Below are positions 39,093 to 47,841 of a DNA stretch of 64,000 bases, in pieces. Both the position numbers and the translations under genes were made by a program. This stretch comes from Methylomonas sp. EFPC3. GTDB taxonomy: Bacteria; Pseudomonadota; Gammaproteobacteria; Methylococcales; Methylomonadaceae. The stretch lies in NCBI RefSeq assembly GCF_029643245.1, contig NZ_CP116398.1:558001-622000 (forward strand), given 5' to 3'. A model generated the notes under the pieces. That model had not been told where the DNA came from, ran no database searches, and saw nothing but the letters and a program-made list of their open reading frames with translations. Every line of letters starts with the position of its first letter. Positions within the stretch are counted from its first letter, which is position 1.

Positions 39093-39731
39093 CTAGAAGG
39101 TATCCCAACCGCTGGAGCGGCGGCGCCAACTCAATTTCGGCAGGATGAAGCCAAGCAGTACGCCGAACAAGGACAGGCCGCCGCCGTACAGAAACCAGTC
39201 CTGGTTGGTGTTGTCAGTCAAGGCCAGATTTTCCCGTTTCAATTGCTGTAGTTCCCGTTCGACTGCGATGACGCGTTCCTGCAACTGGTCCCGTTGCTGC
39301 TTCAATTGGATCGCGTTAGCGGCGGTTTGCTGCAATTCGCTGAGTTCGGCACTGAGCTTGTCGCGTTCCTTGCCGATTTCCTGGCTGCCGGCCTGAGAAG
39401 CTTTCAGTTGCTTGTTTTCTTCCGACAAGGCTTCCAGCTTTTTGTTCACGGCTTCGAGTTGGTTGCGGGCGCTGGGTTCGCCGGTCAGATAGCGGCTGAG
39501 GATAAAGCCTTCGGCGCCACTACCAGTCTGGATATAGGTGTAACCGTTTTCGGTATTGTCGCCCAATACCGTAACCGGCGCGCCGTTTTCCAGCATCTTC
39601 ACGATTTTGGTGCGCTCGCTTTCGCCGCTACGTAAAGGGACTTCGACTTTATCTGTGACATAGGCCGTTCTGGCTGCCGCGATATTGGTGAAAAACAGAC
39701 AGGCAAAGAAGCAAATAAAGGACTTTTTCAC
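39093..39731 (-). CDS. TIGR04211/YgiM-type SH3-domain membrane protein
   Basis: About 212 residues. A signal peptide (VKKSFICFFACLFFTNIAAA) leads into a bacterial SH3 domain (about 25-90: VPLRSGESERTKIVKML, GYTYIQTGSGAEGFIL), a long coiled coil rich in Gln, Glu and Lys (about 95-175), and one C-terminal membrane helix (LYGGGLSLFGVLLGFILPKL) with a basic end. This order is that of the YgiM/TIGR04211 family, whose role in the envelope is poorly known. The start was taken as GTG 39731, because longer in-frame starts run into argF and lack a signal peptide. It lies 49 bases after argF. Confidence 0.82.
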   Translation of the reverse strand: MKKSFICFFACLFFTNIAAARTAYVTDKVEVPLRSGESERTKIVKMLENGAPVTVLGDNTENGYTYIQTGSGAEGFILSRYLTGEPSARNQLEAVNKKLEALSEENKQLKASQAGSQEIGKERDKLSAELSELQQTAANAIQLKQQRDQLQERVIAVERELQQLKRENLALTDNTNQDWFLYGGGLSLFGVLLGFILPKLSWRRRSSGWDTF

Positions 39732-39780
39732 GGTATCACTCGTCGGTCGGCTTTTGAATAAAGCGTCGATTCTAGCGAAA

Positions 39781-40680
39781 TTATCGACAGATGAGAAATT
39801 CCAGCAACGCTTTCTGAGCGTGCAGACGGTTCTCCGCTTCCGGAAAAACCACACTTTGCGGGCCGTCGATCACGTCGGCGGTGACTTCTTCGCCGCGGTG
39901 CGCCGGCAGGCAATGCATGAACAGTGCGTCGGGTTTGGCGGCAGCCATGGTGGCGGCGTTGACCTGGAAGTCTTTGAACACGAATTCGCGTTTCTTTTGC
40001 TCCTCTTCCTGGCCCATACTGGCCCAGACGTCGGTGACGACCAAGTCGGCCTGATGCGCGGCCTGTTCCGGTGTATTGAAGAACGCGACCCGCTCGCCGG
40101 CCGGATCGACGATGCTTTGCAGCGGGCGGTAATCGACCGGGCAGGCGATATTCAGTTTAAAGTCGAACTGGCGGGCGGCGTTGATGTAAGAGTGGCACAT
40201 ATTGTTGCCGTCGCCGATCCAGGCTACCGTCTTGCCGGCGATGTCGCCGCGAAACTCGAAATAGGTCTGCATATCCGCCAGCAATTGGCAGGGGTGTTTC
40301 AAATCGGTGAGGCCGTTGATCACCGGAACCCGCGAGTGCTGGGCGAAAGTAGTGACGGTCTCGTGTTTGTGGGTGCGCAGCATGATGCAGTCCACCATGC
40401 TGGAAATCACTTTCGCGCTGTCTTCCAGCGGTTCGCCGCGGCCGAGTTGGGTGTCGCGCGGCGACAAAAACAGCGCGGTGCCGCCGAACTGGGCCATGCC
40501 GGCTTCGAACGAGATTCGGGTCCGGGTCGAGGATTTTTCGAAAATCATCGCCAGCACTTTGCCTTTCAGCGGTTGATAGTTGGGATCGCGATGGCGTTTC
40601 AGCTCCATGGCGCGAAGAATCAAGGCATGGAGCTCGGCGCTGGTTAAGTCCAGCAGGCTGATGAAGTGTCTGGGTTGCAT
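39781..40680 (-). CDS. argF: Ornithine carbamoyltransferase
   Basis: A 299-residue enzyme that makes citrulline from ornithine and carbamoyl phosphate. The carbamoyl-phosphate motif [12 protein letters not shown] (near residue 50), [10 protein letters not shown], the [11 protein letters not shown] loop, [13 protein letters not shown] and the ornithine-binding [11 protein letters not shown] are all present. It lies six bases after argD, so the two form an operon. The neighbouring SH3-protein gene may be read from the same transcript. Confidence 0.97.
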   Translation of the reverse strand: MQPRHFISLLDLTSAELHALILRAMELKRHRDPNYQPLKGKVLAMIFEKSSTRTRISFEAGMAQFGGTALFLSPRDTQLGRGEPLEDSAKVISSMVDCIMLRTHKHETVTTFAQHSRVPVINGLTDLKHPCQLLADMQTYFEFRGDIAGKTVAWIGDGNNMCHSYINAARQFDFKLNIACPVDYRPLQSIVDPAGERVAFFNTPEQAAHQADLVVTDVWASMGQEEEQKKREFVFKDFQVNAATMAAAKPDALFMHCLPAHRGEEVTADVIDGPQSVVFPEAENRLHAQKALLEFLICR

Positions 40681-40686
40681 GGCGAT

Positions 40687-41859
40687 TTACCTGCTAAAGT
40701 CCTGAATGAGCGCCGCCAAAGTTTCGGTCAGCGTCGTAATTTGGGCGTCGTCGATAATCAACGGCGGCAATAAACGGATGGTGTTGTCGGCCGTGACGTT
40801 GATCAGCAGGCCGTGGGCCAAGGCAATGCCGACCAGTTCACCGCAGGGCCGGTCCAGTTCGACGCCAATCATCAAGCCTTTGTTGCGGATCGAGACGATG
40901 TGCGGATTGCCGGCCAGGGCCAGTTTCAACGCTGTCTGGATTTTTTCGCCTTTTTCGGCCGCTTGTTCGATCAAGCCGGAGCCGGTCAAGGTTTCCAGTA
41001 CTGCCAGGGCAGCGCTACACGCCAACGGGTTGCCGCCGAAGGTCGAGCCGTGGTTGCCGGCTGTCAGTACTTCGGCCGCTTGGCCGCGTGCCAGGCAGGC
41101 GCCGATCGGCACGCCGTTGCCCAAGGCCTTCGCCATGGTGCAGACGTCGGGCAAAATAGCGTTGTGTTGATAAGCCAGAAATTTTCCGGTACGGCCGACG
41201 CCGGTCTGGATTTCATCCAATATCATCAGCAAGTTATGGCGGTCGCACAGCTCGCGAATCCGGTTCAGATAGTCGGCGGCCGGGATGTTGACACCGCCTT
41301 CGCCTTGTACCGGTTCCGCCATGATCGCCACGATGTTGCTGTCCGCTGCGATGGTGGCTTCCAGCGCCGGAATATCGTTGTACGGTACATGGCTGAAGCC
41401 GGCCAATAACGGTGCAAAACCTTGTTTGATCTTGCTGTTGCCGGTCGCGCTCAAGGTGCCCATGGTACGGCCGTGGAAGCTTTTTTCCATGGTTATCACT
41501 ACCGGATTGTCGATGCCGCGTTGATGACCGTACTTGCGGGCAATCTTGATGGCGGCTTCGTTGGCCTCGGCGCCGGAGTTGGCGAAAAACACATTGTCCA
41601 TACCGCTCAGTGCGATCAAACGGTCGGCCAATTGCGCCTGTAATTCCACGCCGTACAAATTGGACGTATGCAACAGGGTCTTGCTTTGCCGGCATACGGC
41701 TTCGTGGACTGCGGGATGGGCGTGGCCCAGGCTGCAAACGGCGATACCGGCCACTGCGTCCAGATAGCGTCGCCCTTCGCTGTCCCACAACCACGCGCCT
41801 TCTCCGCGCGAAAAAGTGACCGACTGGCGGGCGTAAGTGGGCATGATATGGCTGGTCAT
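40687..41859 (-). CDS. argD: Acetylornithine aminotransferase
   Basis: A 390-residue class III PLP aminotransferase, fourth step of arginine synthesis and often also used for diaminopimelate. The N-terminus MTSHIMPTYARQ, NSGAEANEAAIKIARK, LILDEIQTGVGRTG-type motif (here LMILDEIQTGVGRTGKF) and the PLP lysine in MAKALGNGVPIGA are visible. The frame is open to 41943; ATG 41859 was chosen as the usual ArgD start. A good promoter lies 56-84 bases upstream. It leads argF. Confidence 0.95.
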   Translation of the reverse strand: MTSHIMPTYARQSVTFSRGEGAWLWDSEGRRYLDAVAGIAVCSLGHAHPAVHEAVCRQSKTLLHTSNLYGVELQAQLADRLIALSGMDNVFFANSGAEANEAAIKIARKYGHQRGIDNPVVITMEKSFHGRTMGTLSATGNSKIKQGFAPLLAGFSHVPYNDIPALEATIAADSNIVAIMAEPVQGEGGVNIPAADYLNRIRELCDRHNLLMILDEIQTGVGRTGKFLAYQHNAILPDVCTMAKALGNGVPIGACLARGQAAEVLTAGNHGSTFGGNPLACSAALAVLETLTGSGLIEQAAEKGEKIQTALKLALAGNPHIVSIRNKGLMIGVELDRPCGELVGIALAHGLLINVTADNTIRLLPPLIIDDAQITTLTETLAALIQDFSR

Positions 41860-41914
41860 TAGCAAGGCTCTGAAGGTGTTTTGAAAAACGCAGTTCGCTT
41901 GAAAAAAGCGCGCG

Positions 41915-41943
41915 ATTATATTTTTTAATAGCTGTCGAAGCAA
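41915..41943 (-). promoter_or_regulatory. Sigma-70 promoter for argD-argF
   Basis: On the minus strand: TTGCTT (41943-41938), 17 bases, then a perfect TATAAT (41920-41915). Transcription would start near 41908, about 49 bases before the ATG. No clear ArgR box (ARG box) was found beside it. Confidence 0.65.
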
Positions 41944-42120
41944 ACAATAGTTTCGGTTGCCTGGGCATTTTTTGGGCCGGATTCGCGTCCGGCAGTTTTA
42001 AAACAAACTCTTGCCGGGCAAGCGGCCGGCATTGTTATAAATTTGTAATATTGATGCAGTAGAGTTCCGCCATTTACAGCCGTTTCGGCCGGCTTGGGGT
42101 TAACTTTCAAGGGATTTGCG

Positions 42121-42648
42121 TTGAGCGAGAACGAGCATCTGATAGACGATAAAAAACACATCGTTTCGATAAGGCTGAATAATTCCGACCGGATTGCAGT
42201 GCGTTCGACTGCCGCGAGACTATTGGTGCGCGAGTCGGAGTTGTACCGCTTTGCCGTTTATCATTTATTGAATCGCTTGCACAAGCTCCATGACGACGCT
42301 TGTGTTGGTAGCGATTTGTTGCCGCTGTTCATCGAGTTTAAAAACGAACTGAATACCCATTTGGGCTTAAAAAAACACCAGTTGTTTAAAATCTTCAACG
42401 GCCGCAATCCCGAGCCGGAAAAATTCGTATCGATGGCCGATATCGAACTGTTATTGTTGCCGCGGCATGCGGTGCGGCAACGGTTATTGCAAATGAACGA
42501 AGCTCTGCCGCAAAAACGGACCGATACCGATGCTTGGTTGCACGATTATCTGCAGGAGAAATACCGATTCACTGTTCCGTTGGAGGAAAGCGAGTTGCTG
42601 TTGTCCTTAGATTCCGTAGATAACGAGGCGGGACCTGAAGAGAGCTGA
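42121..42648 (+). CDS. Unknown protein with ribbon-helix-helix-like N-terminus
   Basis: A 175-residue protein I do not recognise. Residues about 13-52 (IVSIRLNNSDR, then AARLLVRESELYRFAVYHLL) have the strand-helix-helix pattern of CopG/Arc-type DNA-binding proteins: a short strand with alternating residues, then two helices. The rest is helical and charged, with no motif. It could be a DNA-binding regulator; that is inference from pattern only. The start is TTG at 42121, since AAGGGA lies six bases upstream and no ATG fits; another TTG at 42094 is in frame. It is divergent from argD, with a weak TTGCCG/TTATAA pair at 42011-42040 as possible promoter. Confidence 0.6.
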   Translation: MSENEHLIDDKKHIVSIRLNNSDRIAVRSTAARLLVRESELYRFAVYHLLNRLHKLHDDACVGSDLLPLFIEFKNELNTHLGLKKHQLFKIFNGRNPEPEKFVSMADIELLLLPRHAVRQRLLQMNEALPQKRTDTDAWLHDYLQEKYRFTVPLEESELLLSLDSVDNEAGPEES

Positions 42649-42819
42649 TTGAAATCCGGGGCCGCTGTTGCTGCCTGAATCTATTCGGCGCTTAACCAAG
42701 ACGTTATTCCTCGCCAATTGCTCCGCACTGCAGAACAAGATAGGGCGGTTTCCAACTGCTGGACAGACTGGCGCTGCTTTGGCTATGCTCGACCGCTTTA
42801 TCAATATGCAGGAGGCGGT

Positions 42820-43458
42820 ATGCCGATTACCCCCGTAATATTTCCGGAGCTGATCCGGGCCTTGATCGCCGCGATCGACGCCAATGCCGATGCGGTTACC
42901 GAATTGGATCAGGCGATAGGCGACGGCGACCATGTTTTCAATTTGCAGCGCGGTTTGCTGGCTTTACAGCAACATGCCGATGACATTGCAACCTTGGATT
43001 GGCCGGCGGCCTGGCAAAAGATAGGTATGACGGTAATGTCCGCCGTTGGCGGCGCCTCCGGATCTTTGTACGCCACCTTGTTTATCGGTTTGGCGAAGAG
43101 CAGTCAGGGTAAATCCCTGGATCTCCGGGGATTCTCTGAAGCTTTGTTGCTGGCGGTGGAAGCGGTCAAACAGCGCGGCAAGGCGGATGTCGGCGAGAAA
43201 ACCATGCTCGACGTATTGGTGCCGGCCGCTCAGGCTTTGCGGGCAGAGGCGGCGGCGAACAGTGCGCTGCCGACGATTTTGGCGCGTTTGCGCCAAGTCG
43301 CGGCGGAAGGGGCTGAAGCGACGCGGGATATGGTCGCAACCAAGGGCAGGGCGTCGTTTTTGGGCGAGCGCAGCAAAGGCCATGTCGACGCTGGTGCCAA
43401 GACCGCGCAGTTGATGATCTCTGCGATCGCCGACGTGCTGGATTTTGTGGTCGCTTAA
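42820..43458 (+). CDS. dhaL: Dihydroxyacetone kinase, DhaL-type nucleotide-binding subunit
   Basis: A 212-residue all-helical domain. The ADP/ATP and Mg-binding motif ELDQAIGDGDHVFNLQRG (near residue 33) has the conserved aspartates, and GGASGSLYATLF and KGRASFLGERSKGHVDAGA follow. DhaL holds the nucleotide while DhaK holds dihydroxyacetone. ATG 42820 has GGAGG in front. Here dhaL and dhaK face each other on opposite strands, 17 bases apart, rather than forming an operon, and no dhaM lies nearby. Confidence 0.9.
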   Translation: MPITPVIFPELIRALIAAIDANADAVTELDQAIGDGDHVFNLQRGLLALQQHADDIATLDWPAAWQKIGMTVMSAVGGASGSLYATLFIGLAKSSQGKSLDLRGFSEALLLAVEAVKQRGKADVGEKTMLDVLVPAAQALRAEAAANSALPTILARLRQVAAEGAEATRDMVATKGRASFLGERSKGHVDAGAKTAQLMISAIADVLDFVVA

Positions 43459-43475
43459 ATCCGGTCGCGGCCGCG

Positions 43476-44462
43476 CTAACAGCCCCAGCGCAACGCCGCG
43501 GTATTCACCGGTGCATCCCAGTAGCGCAGTAACTCGTCGTCAAGCAATGTCAGGGTTAGCGAACAGCCGGCCATATCCAGCGAAGTGGTGAAGTTGCCGA
43601 CGAGTGAGCGTTGAATCCGTATCCCGCGCCGGTTGAATTGCTGCCAAGCCAGCTCGTAAATCGAATGTAGCTCTATCAATGGCGTTGCGCCGAAACCATT
43701 CACATGCAGTAAGGCGTTTTGACCGGGTGAGATCGGCAGTTCGTCTGCGATATGTTCGGACAATTGGGCAACGATTTCGCTAGCCCTGGCTAGTTTGACG
43801 GTTTCCCGGCCACGTTCGCCGTGGATGCCGACGCCGTATTCCATTTCGTCTTCATTGAGCGCGAAAGTCGGGTGGCCCAGTGCGGGCACGGTGCAGCTGG
43901 TCAGCGCTACCCCGAGCGATGCGGTCGTTTGATTGACGCGCTCGCCCAGTGCTTTGCAAGTAGCGAGGTCAGCACCGGCTTCGGCCGCGGCACCGACGAT
44001 TTTTTCAATAATGGTGGTGCCGGCGACGCCGCGCCGGCCGATGCTATGCGATTTCGGCAGCGAAATATCGTCGTTGACCAACACGCTGGCATTCGGCAAG
44101 GCCAGCATTTCGCCGGCCATTTCGAAGTTCATCACGTCGCCGGCGTAATTTTTGACGATAAACAATATGCCGGCTCCGCCGTCGACGGTCTCTGCCGCGG
44201 CGATCATTTGGTCGGGGGTTGGCGAGGTGAAGACTTGGCCCGGGCAAGCGGCGTCAAGCATGCCGAAGCCGACGAAGCCGCTGTGCAGCGGTTCGTGGCC
44301 GGAGCCGCCGCCGGAGATTAGCGCCACCTTGCCGGATTTTCGTTGCTTGCGGTAGACAAAGCGCGGTTCCGGATTCAATTCCAGGATGTCGGCGTGAGCT
44401 TTTGCAAACCCTTGCAGACTGGTGTCCAGCAAGCTATTCGGATCGTCGATGAATTTTTTCAT
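43476..44462 (-). CDS. dhaK: Dihydroxyacetone kinase, DhaK substrate-binding subunit
   Basis: A 328-residue protein that binds dihydroxyacetone through a histidine hemiaminal bond. The N-terminal MKKFIDDPNSLLDTSLQGF, SGGGSGHEPLHSGFVG and FIVKNYAGDVMNFEMA are family hallmarks; YGVGIHGERG and NGFGATPLIELHS follow in the C-terminal domain. Length is close to the 330-356 residues usual for separate DhaK. It is followed upstream by a NagD-like phosphatase gene 27 bases away on the same strand. Together with dhaL it should phosphorylate dihydroxyacetone to DHAP. Confidence 0.92.
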   Translation of the reverse strand: MKKFIDDPNSLLDTSLQGFAKAHADILELNPEPRFVYRKQRKSGKVALISGGGSGHEPLHSGFVGFGMLDAACPGQVFTSPTPDQMIAAAETVDGGAGILFIVKNYAGDVMNFEMAGEMLALPNASVLVNDDISLPKSHSIGRRGVAGTTIIEKIVGAAAEAGADLATCKALGERVNQTTASLGVALTSCTVPALGHPTFALNEDEMEYGVGIHGERGRETVKLARASEIVAQLSEHIADELPISPGQNALLHVNGFGATPLIELHSIYELAWQQFNRRGIRIQRSLVGNFTTSLDMAGCSLTLTLLDDELLRYWDAPVNTAALRWGC

Positions 44463-44489
44463 GAAGTGTCCCCGCGAATGGAAAAAGGG

Positions 44490-45311
44490 TCAGGCCGGTA
44501 AGTCGAGTAACATTTGGGTGATGTCGCGAATATCCGGCACAATCCAGGTCGGGCCGAAGTCGGCGACGTCGACATCGGCCTGGCTGGAAACGCCGCTCAG
44601 CACCATCAGGCTGCGGATGCCGGTACGCACTGCGCCGAGAATGTCGGTGTCCAGGCGGTCGCCGATGGCGATGGTCTGTTCGGGGGGCGTGTTCAGCAAG
44701 CCAAGCGCCTGGCGATAGATGATCGGTTCCGGTTTGCCGATGATCATCGGCTTGACGCCGGTCGTGGCGGTCAATGCGGCCAGAATCGCACCGTTGCCGT
44801 GGGTTTCGCCGCGCTCGGTGGGTAGCGACATGTCGCCGTTGGTGCCGATGAAGTGGGCGCCGGCACGTAGGTTCAAGGTCGCGGTGGCGAGTTTGTCCCA
44901 GCTCAACTCGCGGTCCATGCCGCAAACTACCAATTGAGCGCGCGTTTCCGGTTCGGTTTCGTAGAGTCCGGTTAGGGTAAAGCCCAAGTCCAATAGTGGT
45001 TGGCGGGCGCCGATGCCGCCGATCACGAATACGCGGGTCGCCTGCGGCGGGTAGTGCTGTGCCAGATAAAGTGCGGTGGCCATGCCGGAGGTCAGAATTT
45101 CGTTCAATTCGACTTCGACGCTCATGCCGGCCAGTTTGGCGACGTACTGGTCGGCGGTCATGCTGGCGTTATTGGTGGCAAGTACGAACCGCAGGCGCCT
45201 GTCTCTCAGGGTCTGGAAGAATTCGACAATCCCGGCCTGCGGGCGGTCGCCATGCCACAGCACGCCGTCCATGTCGATGATTAAGCCGCGGACGTCATTG
45301 AATTCTTGCAT
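44490..45311 (-). CDS. HAD-IIA family (NagD-like) phosphatase
   Basis: A 273-residue HAD-IIA hydrolase. Motif I is IIDMDGVLWHGD near residue 12, motif II LATNNAS, the cap carries VVCGMDRELSW and GAHFIGTNGD, and motif IV is IGDRLDTDILGA. Relatives dephosphorylate sugar phosphates, UMP or phosphoglycolate; the substrate here is not known. ATG 45311 was preferred to 45347. It lies 27 bases before dhaK on the same strand, so a role in triose or sugar phosphate clearance with DhaK is possible. Confidence 0.85.
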   Translation of the reverse strand: MQEFNDVRGLIIDMDGVLWHGDRPQAGIVEFFQTLRDRRLRFVLATNNASMTADQYVAKLAGMSVEVELNEILTSGMATALYLAQHYPPQATRVFVIGGIGARQPLLDLGFTLTGLYETEPETRAQLVVCGMDRELSWDKLATATLNLRAGAHFIGTNGDMSLPTERGETHGNGAILAALTATTGVKPMIIGKPEPIIYRQALGLLNTPPEQTIAIGDRLDTDILGAVRTGIRSLMVLSGVSSQADVDVADFGPTWIVPDIRDITQMLLDLPA

Positions 45312-45473
45312 AACTGGATTTGATGGTCGAAGTTGGCGAATGGGCAAATGCCTGTCGTAAAATCGGCTGAAACCGAGCGAAGCCGGACCTTTCAGTGGCC
45401 GGCCAACAGGCGGCGAAGAATTGCATAAAAAACCGCTTGCTGTCCAGTTCGTGGCGGTATCTGTGTTTTTTGC

Positions 45474-45502
45474 TTGACTAAATCCGGATAACCTAGTTTA
45501 AT
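45474..45502 (+). promoter_or_regulatory. Sigma-70 promoter for the tRNA-Phe pair
   Basis: TTGACT (45474-45479), 17 bases, TTTAAT (45497-45502), followed by a GC-rich discriminator typical of stable RNA promoters; the first tRNA begins 18 bases later. Confidence 0.75.
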
Positions 45503-45519
45503 GCACGGCTCTTAGCGCC

Positions 45520-45595
<76 letters not shown>

Positions 45596-45617
45596 CAGAT
45601 TTTTTGGATAGGCCGTA

Positions 45618-45693
<76 letters not shown>

Positions 45694-45718
45694 TTCCTAA
45701 GCGTGGTTTGAGAAACCG

Positions 45719-45745
45719 AAAGCCCCTTTATGGGGTTTTTTGTTT
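45719..45745 (+). terminator. Terminator after the tRNA-Phe pair
   Basis: Stem aaagcccc/ggggtttt with a five-base loop followed by TTTGTTTTG; eight pairs including one G-T. Confidence 0.8.
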
Positions 45746-45793
45746 TGTGGGCTTTCGAAATTGGAATCCCATGGCAGTGTTTAACGTTTATGG

Positions 45794-45818
45794 AAGAGCC
45801 TGAGGCTCTTTTTTTTTG
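45794..45818 (+). terminator. Hairpin with T run before rimP
   Basis: Stem aagagcc/ggctctt with a three-base loop and a run of nine or so T. It ends 23 bases before the rimP ATG. It may be a second stop for the tRNA transcript or an attenuator in the rimP-nusA leader. Confidence 0.65.
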
Positions 45819-45840
45819 GGTTTGAAAAGGCAAGACGGCA

Positions 45841-46326
45841 ATGAAACAGGCTCCGGAACACTTGGTGGATTTGATCGAGCCCATCGTAGAAGGACTGGGT
45901 TACGAATGCGTTGGCATCGAATATAACCCGCATCCCTCGCATGGCATGCTGCGCGTTTATATCGACAACGAACAGGGTATTTTGTTGGACGACTGTACCA
46001 AAGTCAGTCACCAGTTGAGCGGGATGCTCGACGTCGAAGATCCGATTCCCGGCGAATACCAGTTGGAAGTGTCTTCGCCCGGTGCCGACCGGCCGTTTTT
46101 CAAGCTGAGCCAGTTTCAGCGTTTTATCGGCAGCAAAGTCAATATCAGTTTGTTTAAACCCATCGATAAGCGCCGCAAGCTTACTGGCGAAATCAAAAGC
46201 GTCGATGGCGAGACGGTTGTGATTCAAGAAGGCGAAAAATTATTCAGCGTGCCGTTTCAGGCAATGAGCAAGGCGCGCTTGGCGCCGGATTACGATTTTA
46301 ATAAAGGAGGTCGCAGTGGCGAATAA
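45841..46326 (+). CDS. rimP: Ribosome maturation factor RimP
   Basis: A 161-residue factor for 30S subunit maturation. It has the N-terminal alpha/beta part with GLGYECVGIEYNPHP and LRVYIDNEQGILLDDC, then VSHQLSGMLDVEDPI and YQLEVSSPGADRPF, and an SH3-like C-terminal domain. It starts the rimP-nusA-infB-rbfA-truB-rpsO-pnp run. Its 3' end overlaps nusA by eleven bases, and a perfect AAGGAGGT for nusA is inside it. The ATG itself has only a weak ribosome site. Confidence 0.96.
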   Translation: MKQAPEHLVDLIEPIVEGLGYECVGIEYNPHPSHGMLRVYIDNEQGILLDDCTKVSHQLSGMLDVEDPIPGEYQLEVSSPGADRPFFKLSQFQRFIGSKVNISLFKPIDKRRKLTGEIKSVDGETVVIQEGEKLFSVPFQAMSKARLAPDYDFNKGGRSGE

Positions 46327-47827
46327 AGAAATTCTGTTGGTGGCGGATGTTTTTGCCAACGAAAAAGAAATCGATAAGGAAATTATCTTTCAGGCGATCG
46401 AATCGGCCTTGGAAGCGGCCACTGTCAAACGTTACGAAAATCCGGTCAAAGTTCGGGTGGCAGTTAATCGCCATACCGGGGATTATCTGACCTACCGCCG
46501 CTGGCAGGTTGTCGACGCCAATCCGGAAATCAACGGCGATGTCGAGCATCCCGGCTGGCAAATTCTGTTGGAAGCTGCGCAGTTGGATAATCCCGAGGTG
46601 CAAGTCGGCGACTATGTCGAAGAAGAGATCGAGTCAGTTGCATTTTGCCGGATTGCCGCGCAAACCGCCAAGCAGGTGATCATTCAGAAAGTGCGCGAAG
46701 CGGAACGCAAGAAAATCGTCGAGGCATACCAAGACCGAGTCGGCGAATTGGTGACTGGTGTCGTCAAACGGCTGGAAAAAGGCAGCGTGTACCTGGACCT
46801 TGGCGGGCACGTCGAGGCTTATATCGCCCGGGAAGATATGATTCCGAAGGAGCCGGTGCGGATGGGCGACCGGGTGCGCGGCTATTTGAAAGCGGTTCGC
46901 TCCGAGCCGCGCGGGCCGCAACTGTTTGTCAGTCGTACCGCGCCGGAGTTGCTGATTGCACTGTTCCGTCTGGAAGTGCCGGAAGTGGGTGAAGGTTTGA
47001 TCGACATATTGGCTGCGGCCCGCGATCCGGGGTCGCGGGCAAAAATCGCGGTCAGAGCCAACGATCCGCGATTGGACCCGGTCGGTGCTTGTGTCGGTAT
47101 GCGCGGTTCGCGGGTCCAGGCCATTTCCAACGAACTGGCGGGCGAACGGGTGGACATTATTTTGTGGAATGCCAACGACGCGCAGTTCGTGATTAACGCC
47201 ATGTCGCCGGCTGAAATCCAATCGATCGTGGTCGACGAAGATAAACACAGCATGGATGTGGCGGTGGCGACCGACAGTCTGTCGCAGGCGATCGGCCGCG
47301 GCGGCCAAAACGTCAGGCTGGCTACCGAGCTGACCGGGTGGGAATTGAATATTCTCGACGCAGCCCAGGTCGGCAAGAGCCACGACGAAGCTGCGGCGAA
47401 AGCCAAGCAACAGTTCATGGAACTGTTGGATGTGGATGAAGAAATCGCCGACGTCCTGGTCGATGTCGGTTTGAATAATATCGAGGAAATCGCTTACATT
47501 CCGGTCGACGAAATGCTGGAAATCGAAGGCTTCGACGAAGAATTGGTCGAAGCCCTGCGCAGTCGGGCCAAAGACGCGTTGTTAATCAGCGCGATTGTCT
47601 CGGAAGAAAAGATCGAAACCGCCGAACCCAGTCCGGAGCTGCTGGCCATGGAAGGAATGAGCGCTGAGTTGGCCAGGGAAATGGCTGCCAAAGGTATCGT
47701 GACTTTGGACGATCTGGCGGAGCAGGCCATCGATGATATTATCGAATTTACCGGAATGACCGAAGAGCGTGCTGGTAAACTAATCATGAAAGCCCGCGAG
47801 TCTTGGTTCGCAGAGGATAAGGGCTGA
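46316..47827 (+). CDS. nusA: Transcription termination/antitermination factor NusA
   Basis: A 503-residue RNA-polymerase-binding factor. Domains in order: N-terminal polymerase-binding part (1-125), S1 domain (about 135-200, [19 protein letters not shown]), KH domains ([19 protein letters not shown] and [40 protein letters not shown]), and two C-terminal acidic repeats (about 365-500), as in enterobacterial NusA. The start codon is GTG with AAGGAGGT five bases upstream, inside rimP. It regulates pausing, termination and rRNA antitermination. Confidence 0.98.
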   Translation: MANKEILLVADVFANEKEIDKEIIFQAIESALEAATVKRYENPVKVRVAVNRHTGDYLTYRRWQVVDANPEINGDVEHPGWQILLEAAQLDNPEVQVGDYVEEEIESVAFCRIAAQTAKQVIIQKVREAERKKIVEAYQDRVGELVTGVVKRLEKGSVYLDLGGHVEAYIAREDMIPKEPVRMGDRVRGYLKAVRSEPRGPQLFVSRTAPELLIALFRLEVPEVGEGLIDILAAARDPGSRAKIAVRANDPRLDPVGACVGMRGSRVQAISNELAGERVDIILWNANDAQFVINAMSPAEIQSIVVDEDKHSMDVAVATDSLSQAIGRGGQNVRLATELTGWELNILDAAQVGKSHDEAAAKAKQQFMELLDVDEEIADVLVDVGLNNIEEIAYIPVDEMLEIEGFDEELVEALRSRAKDALLISAIVSEEKIETAEPSPELLAMEGMSAELAREMAAKGIVTLDDLAEQAIDDIIEFTGMTEERAGKLIMKARESWFAEDKG

Positions 47828-47841
47828 GGCCGGAGGAGATT

